Source: Methanobacteriaceae archaeon (lineage in GTDB: Archaea; Methanobacteriota; Methanobacteria; Methanobacteriales; Methanobacteriaceae). From it: a stretch of 5,799 bases of DNA. The notes beneath the pieces were generated by a model. It was not told where the DNA came from. It saw only the letters and a program-made list of their open reading frames with translations, and did no database searches. The stretch covers positions 1 to 5,799 of the forward strand of contig JAUXXK010000123.1 of the NCBI GenBank assembly GCA_030681145.1. The letters are read 5' to 3'. Position numbers and translations under genes: made by a program. Shown here one piece after another: positions 1 to 5,799 of the stretch; position 1 is the stretch's first letter; each line of letters starts with the position of its first letter.

Positions 1-27
1 TAACATTTAAAAATTATAATCTGTTTA

Positions 28-33
28 AAGAGG
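28..33 (+). promoter_or_regulatory. Shine-Dalgarno-like site of the DUF1616 gene
   Basis: AAGAGG lies six bases before the ATG at 40 and matches part of the archaeal anti-SD complement (AGGAGGTGATC). It supports the chosen start. The 27 bases before it are AT-only apart from two C and one G and include TTTAAAAATTATAA (about 6-19), which could be a TATA element. That spacing would put transcription initiation almost on top of the SD, so the true promoter may lie outside the window. Confidence 0.45.
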
Positions 34-39
34 CATTTA

Positions 40-3000
40 ATGGAACATTCTAAAGAAACTGAGACCCAGTTATTTTCAGCTATAACCTACATTTCACTTT
101 TTGGCCTGACTGCTATCAGTCTAATAATATTAAACTTGCAGATTAACATTAGATTAATCCAAATACTGGCCGGAATTCTTTTAATTATGGTTACAGGATA
201 TAGTCTAACAATTCTATTTTTCTCTAAAAAAAATGAACTTAATATTTCTACCAGAATCATTTTATCTCCCATAGCTGGGATTTTAATGATAGGGTTATGG
301 GGTATGTTAACAAGTTACTTTAACTACCTTCAAAACACATTATACTACGAATTAGCTGTAATCCCTATTTTAATTTTAATATCAATCATAAGACTGGCTG
401 AATATTTAAAATCAAGACCACATAAGTCATCAAAAGATGATAAAAAATCAAAAGATGATTCTGATAAAGTTTTTTTTACAGCTAAAGCAGCGGCCATGGC
501 TAGAAAAAAGAGATTAAATGAAAATAAATTATCAACTCATGATAAATCATTAAATCCCCAAGAAAATCAATTAGAAGAAGATAATAATAAAAATGAAGAT
601 TCTTTTGAGCAAACAATATCTCCTATTGAACTTCCTGATGAAAAATCAATTGAAAGTGTGCAAAAATCGCGGGAAGCGTCTAAAAAATCTAGATCTATGC
701 CTCAGCCTAAAAAATCGTCTATAAAACTGGATGAAGATGAAAAAACTAGTTCTGAGAAACCAGTATATGCATTTAAATCAGAAAATAACTCAAAAACAGA
801 TAAATCTGAAATTGAAGTTTTTAGAGTAAAAACATCATATAAAGATCTACTTATTATAGTGGGACTGGCCGTTTTATCACTTATTTTAGTACTGATACCT
901 TTAACAATACCAGATTTAGTAACACTGCCCTTTATAATATTCATAATCTTTTTTGGTTCAGGATACTCCATTTTATCTGGAATATTGATTAAGTTTCCGG
1001 AAAAGAACGGACTTATTAAGATAATTTCCAGTATATTGCTTAGTTCATCTCTATTTGTAATCTGGGTAGCCATAATCAATTATCTTAACTTAGATATTTC
1101 TTCATCCATTATAGTTGGAATATTTCCAGTTATTTCAATTGTAATGTGCATTATAGGCTACTTGAGAAGAGTTAGGAAACAAAAAAAGCTTAAAAATGAG
1201 CTTAGGCCCGAAATTGTTAGATTTGATGAAGATGAATTAAATGTTTTGAAAGTTTCCCACAGCATGGAAACTCAAGAAAATGTATTTGGAGAAAATGAAT
1301 CCATAATAAAAGAAACTCCACTGCAAAGCAGGTATAAAGTAGAAGATAATACATTAGTGGTTAAATCTAGCGACGAATATGAAGAAGATATTGATATTTC
1401 TGAAAATGAAAATAGTTCAGAAGATTATATTGAAGAAGAACAGGCCCCAACAGAAGAAGAATACACCCCAGAACCACAACACAAACCAGAAGAAGACAAT
1501 ATCCGAGAAGAAAAAATTCTTGAGGAAGAATATGAACCAAAAACAGTTCTGCCAAAACTGAATTTAGTTGATGAAGAGTTAGTGGAACCTGAAAATAAGG
1601 AAGAAATACGAAAATCTGAAAAGATAGATGAAAGTTCTACTTCACCAAACATTGAAAAAGAACCAGAAACACCTGATGAAAAAGATGTAACAGAGAAACC
1701 TATAAGTCCTTCAGAGGCCCGAAGAATAGCCATATCCCGTAAAAAAGATATGGAAAAATCAAATAAAAGGAAACTGAAAGATAATGAAAAATCAACATCT
1801 TTACCAACCCGTCCTTCAATATCCCGGTTTAATTTAATATTAGCCATAATATTAAGTATTTTAGGTGTTTTTTTCACCATACCCTCTGTATCGGCCATGA
1901 TTCCCTCCATTAATTTGGGTCTTTTCACATTAAATGCAGAATTAGTACAGGCATTATTCATGCTACCTGTTCTGCTTTATTTACCCGGATATAGTATAAT
2001 ACGTATTTTTAAGGCAGGAAAATATGCTAACAAAACATATTCCGTTGGAATTAGTATTATTTTAAGTTTATCTTTAGGAATTATTCTCCTATCTTTAAAT
2101 GAATTATTTAAAGGTTTAAATTTAAGTTTAATCTGGTATGCTGGCATTCTTTCAGGCATATCAATTGTAACCATTTTAATTGCTTATTGGAAAACCCAGT
2201 CATCTATTGAAGAAGTAGAGGAACTAGAGGAGATACCTGGGAAGAATATTAAATCGATTTTCTTACCAGATGAAATCCTGAACGATACTAAAACAAAGTA
2301 TGATAAAAAAATTATTAAAAAAACAGATGATTCAGAAATAGAAGAACCACCTAAAGTTGCTGAGAAAACTCCTAAAAAAAATTACATGGAAGAAGATCTA
2401 GAAAAATCCTTCTCTTCATCAGCATCCCTTTTAGAATTACCTTCAACTGATAAAGACCCAGAATCTCCTAAGAATAAAAAATCTTCTGGATTTTTTTCAT
2501 CATATAGTGACCTATTTTTAATTTTAATAATAACATTTTTAACCATAGCTACCATCTACACACCCTATTTTGATAAAATACCTTTAAGAGAATTTTTAGG
2601 TCTTTTATTTGTTTTATTCATACCAGGGTATGTGTTAACTAATGCTTTGTTTCCCCGAAAAAATGATCTGGACACTATAGAACATGTTGCTTTAAGTTTT
2701 GGATTGAGTCTGGCCATATCTCCTTTAATTGGACTGGGCCTAAACTACACTCCATTTGGAATTAGATTAACGCCTATTGTGATTGCTTTAACTGGTTTTA
2801 CCATCATCATGGTTATGGTCATTTATTTACGTAGGAGAAAGATTTCACCCGATGAATGGTTTAAACCACAAATTTCACCATTCTTGCGTTCTTTAAAGAA
2901 ATCATTTGATACAGAATCTCGTAAAGATAAAATATTATCCATCATTCTGGTGGTTTCTTTAATATTGGCCATAGTCACTACAGGCTACATTATTGTTAAA

Positions 3001-3342
3001 CCTAAAGAAGGTGAAAAGTTCACTGAGTTTTATATTTTAGGTCCTAATGGTAAGGCCAGTGATTATCCGACAAATCTGACTGTGGGCCAGACCGGTAAAT
3101 TATTTGTGGGTGTGGTTAATCATGAATATGCCACGGTCAACTATGAGATGGTGGTTAAATTACAGGATACTGTTATTCGACAGGAGAATATAACTCTACA
3201 AGATAAACAGAAAATAGAAAAGGAAATAAACTTTACACCTAGTGTATCTGGAAGTAATCAAAAACTGGAATTTTTATTATACAAATTACCAGATAGGGAG
3301 AAGCCTTACAGAACATTACATTTATGGGTTAATGTAGCATAA
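40..3342 (+). CDS. Large multi-pass DUF1616-type membrane protein with four repeated 4-helix units
   Basis: An 1100-residue integral membrane protein of unknown function. By eye it has about 17 hydrophobic helices: four sets of four (roughly residues 11-122, 267-375, 597-717, 822-930) and a last one at 965-986. Each set has a Gly-Tyr turn after its second helix: TGYSLTILF (52-60), SGYSILSGI (307-315), PGYSIIRIF (649-657), PGYVLTNAL (862-870). This points to internal duplication. Long charged, Ser/Glu/Lys-rich linkers separate the sets (about 123-266, 376-596, 718-821). Lys/Arg clusters follow the last helix of sets 1, 2 and 4, which places the linkers in the cytoplasm by the positive-inside rule. 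The C-terminal 115 residues are hydrophilic and probably beta-rich and extracellular, with N-X-T sequons at N1012, N1050 and N1064. The fourth set plus this tail resembles an ordinary DUF1616 protein, usually about 300-350 aa; the first three sets are extra. The ATG at 40 has an SD and leads straight into helix 1. The family has no established biochemical role; an envelope or surface role is inferred from topology and from glycan genes downstream. The reading frame is intact throughout. Confidence 0.85.
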   Translation: MEHSKETETQLFSAITYISLFGLTAISLIILNLQINIRLIQILAGILLIMVTGYSLTILFFSKKNELNISTRIILSPIAGILMIGLWGMLTSYFNYLQNTLYYELAVIPILILISIIRLAEYLKSRPHKSSKDDKKSKDDSDKVFFTAKAAAMARKKRLNENKLSTHDKSLNPQENQLEEDNNKNEDSFEQTISPIELPDEKSIESVQKSREASKKSRSMPQPKKSSIKLDEDEKTSSEKPVYAFKSENNSKTDKSEIEVFRVKTSYKDLLIIVGLAVLSLILVLIPLTIPDLVTLPFIIFIIFFGSGYSILSGILIKFPEKNGLIKIISSILLSSSLFVIWVAIINYLNLDISSSIIVGIFPVISIVMCIIGYLRRVRKQKKLKNELRPEIVRFDEDELNVLKVSHSMETQENVFGENESIIKETPLQSRYKVEDNTLVVKSSDEYEEDIDISENENSSEDYIEEEQAPTEEEYTPEPQHKPEEDNIREEKILEEEYEPKTVLPKLNLVDEELVEPENKEEIRKSEKIDESSTSPNIEKEPETPDEKDVTEKPISPSEARRIAISRKKDMEKSNKRKLKDNEKSTSLPTRPSISRFNLILAIILSILGVFFTIPSVSAMIPSINLGLFTLNAELVQALFMLPVLLYLPGYSIIRIFKAGKYANKTYSVGISIILSLSLGIILLSLNELFKGLNLSLIWYAGILSGISIVTILIAYWKTQSSIEEVEELEEIPGKNIKSIFLPDEILNDTKTKYDKKIIKKTDDSEIEEPPKVAEKTPKKNYMEEDLEKSFSSSASLLELPSTDKDPESPKNKKSSGFFSSYSDLFLILIITFLTIATIYTPYFDKIPLREFLGLLFVLFIPGYVLTNALFPRKNDLDTIEHVALSFGLSLAISPLIGLGLNYTPFGIRLTPIVIALTGFTIIMVMVIYLRRRKISPDEWFKPQISPFLRSLKKSFDTESRKDKILSIILVVSLILAIVTTGYIIVKPKEGEKFTEFYILGPNGKASDYPTNLTVGQTGKLFVGVVNHEYATVNYEMVVKLQDTVIRQENITLQDKQKIEKEINFTPSVSGSNQKLEFLLYKLPDREKPYRTLHLWVNVA

Positions 3343-3393
3343 TTTAAGTAAGAATAATTGATTTAATGGATGTTTATAGTCGTGGGTATTTTA

Positions 3394-3503
3394 ATATCCA
3401 CATTATTAAATTATACATTAAAAAATCTTTATATCCACATTATTAAATTATACATTAAAAAATCTGTATATCCACATTATTAATTATACATTAAAAAATC
3501 TGT
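3394..3503. repeat. Three tandem copies of a 36-37 bp AT-rich repeat
   Basis: Copies lie at 3394-3430 (37 bp), 3431-3467 (37 bp) and 3468-3503 (36 bp), head to tail with no spacers, followed by a five-base start of a fourth copy (ATATC). Each unit starts ATATCCACATTATTAA and ends ATTAAAAAATCTGT, or CTTT in copy 1. Copies 1 and 2 differ at one base; copy 3 lacks one A. The second and third copies hold an inverted pair, TATAC and GTATA, separated by 12 bases (3449-3470 and 3485-3506); copy 1 breaks it. The unit junctions carry TATA-like TTATATCC or GTATATCC. The function is unknown: a binding-site array, a hairpin-forming leader or tail, or simple slippage duplication are all possible. Confidence 0.9.
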
Positions 3504-3565
3504 ATATCAATCCTAAAAAAAAAATATTTTAAATATTAAATTATAGTTACTATGAAAAACTAATA

Positions 3566-3576
3566 TTTAATATAAT
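3566..3576 (+). promoter_or_regulatory. Candidate archaeal TATA box for the epimerase gene
   Basis: TTTAATATAAT is preceded by a purine-rich stretch (GAAAAAC, 3554-3560) about where a BRE would be expected. Transcription would start near 3595-3600, leaving a leader of about 22-27 bases with an SD. The whole gap (3343-3621) is so AT-rich that several other TATA-like words exist, so this is a best guess. In the remainder of the gap I see no gene, a run of ten A at 3515-3524, and no convincing T-tract terminator for the upstream gene. Confidence 0.3.
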
Positions 3577-3606
3577 ATTTAATTTTAAAATCAATTATTA
3601 ATTTAT

Positions 3607-3620
3607 AAGGAATGGTTATC
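3607..3620 (+). promoter_or_regulatory. Ribosome-binding region of the epimerase gene
   Basis: AAGGAATGGTTATC ends one base before the ATG at 3622. AAGGA (3607-3611) is a short SD at ten bases spacing; the following GGTTATC resembles the GGTGATC half of the archaeal SD complement with one mismatch but lies very close to the start. An ATG inside it (3612-3614) is out of frame with the gene. Confidence 0.5.
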
Positions 3621-3621
3621 A

Positions 3622-4575
3622 ATGCAAAATAAAAACATAGTTGTTACTGGTGGTTTAGGATTTATTGGATCCCATTTGGTTGATAAATTACTTGAAAATA
3701 ATCAAGTGACCATAATTGATGATAAATCATCAGGAAAACTAACTAATCTGGATAATCCTCAACACAAAAACTTGGAAATTATTGTTGGGGGAATTAATGA
3801 ACTGGATTTGAAAGAAATATTCCAGGATAAGGACTATGTTTTCCACCAGGCAGCCATGGCCAGTGTTCCCCTTAGCGTTGATAAACCAGAAGAAGCACAT
3901 CGTATAAATGCCACCGGAACCCTTAAAGTACTGGTAGCCGCCCGCGACAGTGGTATAAAAAAATTATTAAATGCTTCTAGCTCAGCACTTTATGGGGATA
4001 ACACCAACATGCCCCTTAAAGAAACAGAAAGAATTAATCCACTTTCACCTTATGCAGTTGCTAAAGCATCGGCGGAACAATACTGTCAAGTATTCACTGA
4101 AGTTTATGGATTAGAAACAGTTTCATTTAGATATTTTAATGTATTCGGGCCCAGACAAAACCCAGAATCCCAGTATGCAGCGGTTATTCCTAAATTCATT
4201 GATTCATTATTAAATGGAAGATCACCAGTTATTTATGGTGATGGTAATCAAAGCCGTGACTTTATATTTGTATCAGATGTGGTTGATGCTAATATAACTG
4301 CTTGTGAATCAAAATACAGTGGTGTGCTTAACCTGGCCTGTGGAAAGGCTTTGAGTGTTAATGACTTGTTTTTGATGATTAAAAATATTTTAGGTTCACC
4401 AATTAATGCAGAATATCTTGAAGAACGTTCAGGAGATATTAAACATTCCCTGGCAGAGGTCAGCGCCCTTAGAAATATTGGATTTGAACCGAATATAGAA
4501 TTTGAAAAACAGTTAAGAGAAACCATTGAATGGTTCCAATCTTCACCAGAGACCCTTTCACCAGAAACCCCCTGA
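3622..4575 (+). CDS. NAD-dependent UDP-sugar 4-epimerase (GalE/WbpP-like extended SDR)
   Basis: A 317-residue cytoplasmic enzyme predicted to invert the C4 hydroxyl of a UDP-hexose (UDP-Glc/UDP-Gal) or UDP-N-acetylhexosamine via a transient NAD-bound 4-keto intermediate. The N-terminal Rossmann motif is TGGLGFIGSH (9-18). The acidic pair D33-D34 at the end of strand 2 fits NAD rather than NADP. HQAAMASVPLS (75-85), the Ser-rich ASSSALYGD (118-126) with the likely catalytic Ser, and Y144-xxx-K148 in SPYAVAK follow. RYFNVFGPRQNP (170-181) and YGDGNQSRDFIFVSDV (205-220) are substrate-domain signatures. The LSPYAVAK and YAAVIPK segments look closer to WbpP-type UDP-GlcNAc/UDP-GalNAc epimerases than to E. 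coli GalE, but substrate cannot be decided from motifs. Length is normal for the family. The last residues, SSPETLSPETP, are an unusual Pro/Glu tail made by a small DNA duplication. It probably has its own promoter in the preceding gap and ends convergently against the glycosyltransferase gene. dTDP-glucose dehydratase or UXS activity is less likely. Confidence 0.9.
   Translation: MQNKNIVVTGGLGFIGSHLVDKLLENNQVTIIDDKSSGKLTNLDNPQHKNLEIIVGGINELDLKEIFQDKDYVFHQAAMASVPLSVDKPEEAHRINATGTLKVLVAARDSGIKKLLNASSSALYGDNTNMPLKETERINPLSPYAVAKASAEQYCQVFTEVYGLETVSFRYFNVFGPRQNPESQYAAVIPKFIDSLLNGRSPVIYGDGNQSRDFIFVSDVVDANITACESKYSGVLNLACGKALSVNDLFLMIKNILGSPINAEYLEERSGDIKHSLAEVSALRNIGFEPNIEFEKQLRETIEWFQSSPETLSPETP
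4542..4571 (+). repeat. 15-bp tandem duplication at the epimerase 3' end
   Basis: TTCACCAGAGACCCT (4542-4556) is followed directly by TTCACCAGAAACCCC (4557-4571), 13 of 15 bases identical. It is in frame and encodes the repeated S-P-E-T of the protein's last residues, just before the TGA at 4573. It is a likely recent slippage duplication extending the C-terminus by five residues. Confidence 0.75.
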
Positions 4576-4680
4576 TTATTATTTTTTAAATCATATCTAA
4601 TATTAGATTATTCATGTTTTTATCATCTAAATTCTATTTTTTTATTCAAAAATAAATTATTAAAAACTTTATTCATTAAA
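4576..4680. terminator. Probable bidirectional T-rich terminator between convergent genes
   Basis: The 105 bases between the epimerase stop and the glycosyltransferase stop contain no plausible gene. On the plus strand there are T-runs at about 4582-4587 and T7 at 4637-4643, suited to archaeal U-tract termination. On the minus strand the A5 runs at 4648-4652 and 4662-4666 read as T-runs. A perfect 14-bp palindrome, ATCTAATATTAGAT, lies at 4595-4608, but with no loop it would be a poor RNA hairpin. Termination for both directions is inferred from composition and gene arrangement. Confidence 0.5.
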
Positions 4681-5547
4681 TTAAGGAGATTCTATAAAAT
4701 TAAAATCTTCAGAGGTCCATTTAGGGTCGATTTTTACAGCTTCACGGGCCATTATTTCTTTCCATTTAACACCAGGAGCGATGTAATTATTTTCCATGTG
4801 GGTAGCCATAGAAGGTTGTGGTATCCATAATTTAAAACGTTTTCCCCATAATATCTGCCTCCATGAATTCCTCCATACACTAAAAATTATTTTTCGCATT
4901 TCAGGTGATTTAAACATATTTAGAGGATTGGTTTGATATTTAGTTATAGCCAGCCACATACTAGAATCATAATTTCCCTTAGCATATGTTTCTAAAATAT
5001 TTTCAACTTCTTTTAAAATATTTTTAGTAGTTAAAAAAGTTAGACAAGAAGAATTAACTGTTTTCCATTTTCTATCATTTGTGGTTCTGGTTTGGTTAGA
5101 GTGTTGATGTAGTGGATGGTGGTAATAGTCCAGATGGTCATAGGGAGAAACAAATTCCACATCATGGTATTGGTCCATGTAGTCTATCATTTCCTTAAAT
5201 TGGTTAGATAAATAAAAATAATCATCTTCAGCAAAATAAACATTATTCGAGTAGTTTTGTTCCATCAAAAGCTTAATTTGAAGGTTAAATGTAGCAAGGT
5301 TACCTATTCCATTTAAAGAGATTATATCAAGATTTTCTTTAGCAAAGTATTTTTCAAATAATAGTTGATAACTTGAGGGGCAATTATCCATCAGGACTAT
5401 TAACTTAACATTTAAATTTCCCAGCGATTCTTTAAATGATTTTAAGCAAATTTCAGATAATTTAAGTTTATCCTCACTAAATACCGGCGGGATTTTTGAT
5501 ATTCCAGGATAAATACGATAAGCTACTACTAAATCATAATCAAACAA
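4681..5547 (-). CDS. Putative GT-A-like glycosyltransferase
   Basis: A 288-residue soluble protein with no clear transmembrane helix. The N-terminus, DYDLVVAYRIYP (3-14), followed by a strand KLIVLMDNCPSS (48-59), fits the nucleotide-sugar binding half of a GT-A fold. IGNLATFNLQIKLLME (81-96) precedes a strand ending in VYFAEDDYFYL (103-113). Its EDD (107-109) sits where GT-A enzymes carry the DxD-type metal and sugar-nucleotide site. A His/Tyr-rich stretch (137-149) and the C-terminal PSMATHMENNYIAPGVKW (245-262) may belong to the acceptor side. The family assignment is moderate; donor and acceptor are unknown. The start is TTG at 5547-5545: the in-frame stop at 5583-5581 leaves no ATG or GTG upstream, and the motif-bearing N-terminus begins immediately. 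A weak AAAGGG (5562-5557) lies nine bases before it. It starts 51 bases after the stop of the sugar-nucleotide SDR on the same strand, so the two are probably co-transcribed. Confidence 0.65.
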   Translation of the reverse strand: MFDYDLVVAYRIYPGISKIPPVFSEDKLKLSEICLKSFKESLGNLNVKLIVLMDNCPSSYQLLFEKYFAKENLDIISLNGIGNLATFNLQIKLLMEQNYSNNVYFAEDDYFYLSNQFKEMIDYMDQYHDVEFVSPYDHLDYYHHPLHQHSNQTRTTNDRKWKTVNSSCLTFLTTKNILKEVENILETYAKGNYDSSMWLAITKYQTNPLNMFKSPEMRKIIFSVWRNSWRQILWGKRFKLWIPQPSMATHMENNYIAPGVKWKEIMAREAVKIDPKWTSEDFNFIESP

Positions 5548-5572
5548 TTTATAACGCCCTTTATCTTTTTTT

Positions 5573-5622
5573 ATTAAAGATTAAGCTAGTTACTACGATT
5601 AAAACTCATCATTAAAGATTAA
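5573..5622. repeat. 12-bp direct repeat flanking the end of the SDR gene
   Basis: ATTAAAGATTAA occurs at 5573-5584 and again at 5611-5622, 38 bases apart. The second copy lies inside the last codons of the minus-strand SDR gene, the first in the spacer before the glycosyltransferase. Both flank the SDR stop codon. It could be a duplication remnant; in such AT-rich DNA chance is also possible. Confidence 0.5.
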
Positions 5623-5799
5623 TTTTTTATAAAATTTAATGGTTTTTTCCAGCCCTTCATCAAGGGAAGTTTCTGGTTTCCAACCAAGAAGTTCTTGGGC
5701 ACGAGATATATCTGGTTTTCGCTGCCGGGGATCATCTTCAGGTAGAGGTTTGAATGATATTTTAGACGAGCCCTGTGTTTTGTCCAGTATAATCTGGGC
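5599..5799 (-). CDS. Sugar-nucleotide SDR, C-terminal part (UDP-glucuronate decarboxylase/epimerase-like), partial
   Basis: The last 66 codons and the TAA stop (5601-5599) of a gene whose 5' part lies beyond the window edge. The peptide contains FKPLPEDDPRQRKPDIS, then ARAQ-like and ELLGWKPETSLDEGLEKTIKFYKK segments. The PxDDPxxRxPDIxxAxxxLGWxPxxxLxEGLxxTIxxY pattern is the hallmark C-terminal end of extended SDR enzymes such as UDP-glucuronate decarboxylase (UXS), dTDP-glucose 4,6-dehydratase-like and UDP-glucose 4-epimerase-like proteins. The R-x-PDI arginine region contacts the nucleotide-sugar in this family. The exact reaction cannot be fixed without the Rossmann and active-site part; UXS (UDP-xylose synthesis) or a 4-epimerase is the best guess. 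It is the upstream neighbour of the glycosyltransferase on the same strand, 51 bases away, suggesting one operon supplying and using an activated sugar. Confidence 0.85.
   Translation of the reverse strand, partial: AQIILDKTQGSSKISFKPLPEDDPRQRKPDISRAQELLGWKPETSLDEGLEKTIKFYKKLIFNDEF

Noticed and set aside
702..1079. A 125-codon minus-strand frame
   Set aside because: It is the antisense of linker 1 and module 2 of the membrane protein; the sense frame has clear membrane helices and the antisense has no domain signal.
1379..1561. A Lys/Gln-rich 60-codon plus-strand frame overlapping the membrane protein gene
   Set aside because: It is a frame-shifted reading of the same GAA-rich linker DNA; its low-complexity content follows from base composition.
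1425..1961. A 178-codon Ser-rich open frame on the minus strand
   Set aside because: It lies entirely inside the large membrane protein gene, opposite the Glu/Lys/Ser-rich linker. Its Ser-rich composition is the antisense reading of that linker, and I saw no recognisable domain.
3394..3503. A short CRISPR array
   Set aside because: The units abut directly with no unique spacers, and no cas gene is in the window. The array is a plain tandem repeat.
3523..3537. AATATTT-T-AAATATT as a terminator hairpin for the membrane protein gene
   Set aside because: It consists only of A and T, is about 180 bases past the stop, has a one-base loop and no T-run follows on the plus strand.
4248..4526. A 92-codon minus-strand frame inside the epimerase gene
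   Set aside because: It lies opposite a confidently identified enzyme with conserved motifs throughout, so it is an antisense shadow.
4595..4608. The palindrome ATCTAATATTAGAT as an operator
   Set aside because: It sits between two convergent gene ends, not near a promoter, and is AT-rich, so chance or a part in termination is more likely than regulator binding.

Overview
The window is AT-rich and reads as archaeal, most likely a methanogen of the Methanobacteriaceae (Methanobacterium-like). This rests on a DUF1616-type membrane protein (a family I know mainly from methanogens), archaeal-style TATA-like boxes and short Shine-Dalgarno (SD) sequences, and T-rich rather than strong hairpin-based gene ends. 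The genus is an inference; no rRNA or other phylogenetic marker is present.

Layout. Positions 40-3342 (+) encode a very large (1100 aa) multi-pass membrane protein. It appears to be built from four diverged copies of one four-helix membrane unit, joined by long, highly charged linkers, and closed by one more helix and a C-terminal extracellular beta-type domain typical of DUF1616. A 279-bp AT-rich gap follows, holding three tandem copies of a 36-37 bp repeat (3394-3503) and then a probable promoter. Positions 3622-4575 (+) encode an NAD-dependent UDP-sugar 4-epimerase of the GalE/WbpP type. A 105-bp T/A-rich gap (4576-4680) separates it from genes converging on the minus strand: a putative GT-A-like glycosyltransferase (5547-4681, TTG start) and, upstream of it, the last 66 codons of a UDP-glucuronate decarboxylase-like sugar-nucleotide SDR that runs off the window edge (5799-5599).

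How they fit together. Two nucleotide-sugar enzymes and a putative glycosyltransferase suggest a cell-surface glycan or N-glycan locus. The large membrane protein has an outward C-terminal domain with three N-X-S/T sequons, so it could be a client of such glycosylation or a surface/envelope protein; this link is inference from adjacency. The main novelty candidate is the fourfold expanded DUF1616 architecture with its cytoplasmic charged linkers. I saw no CRISPR array, transposase, phage gene, tRNA or rRNA.
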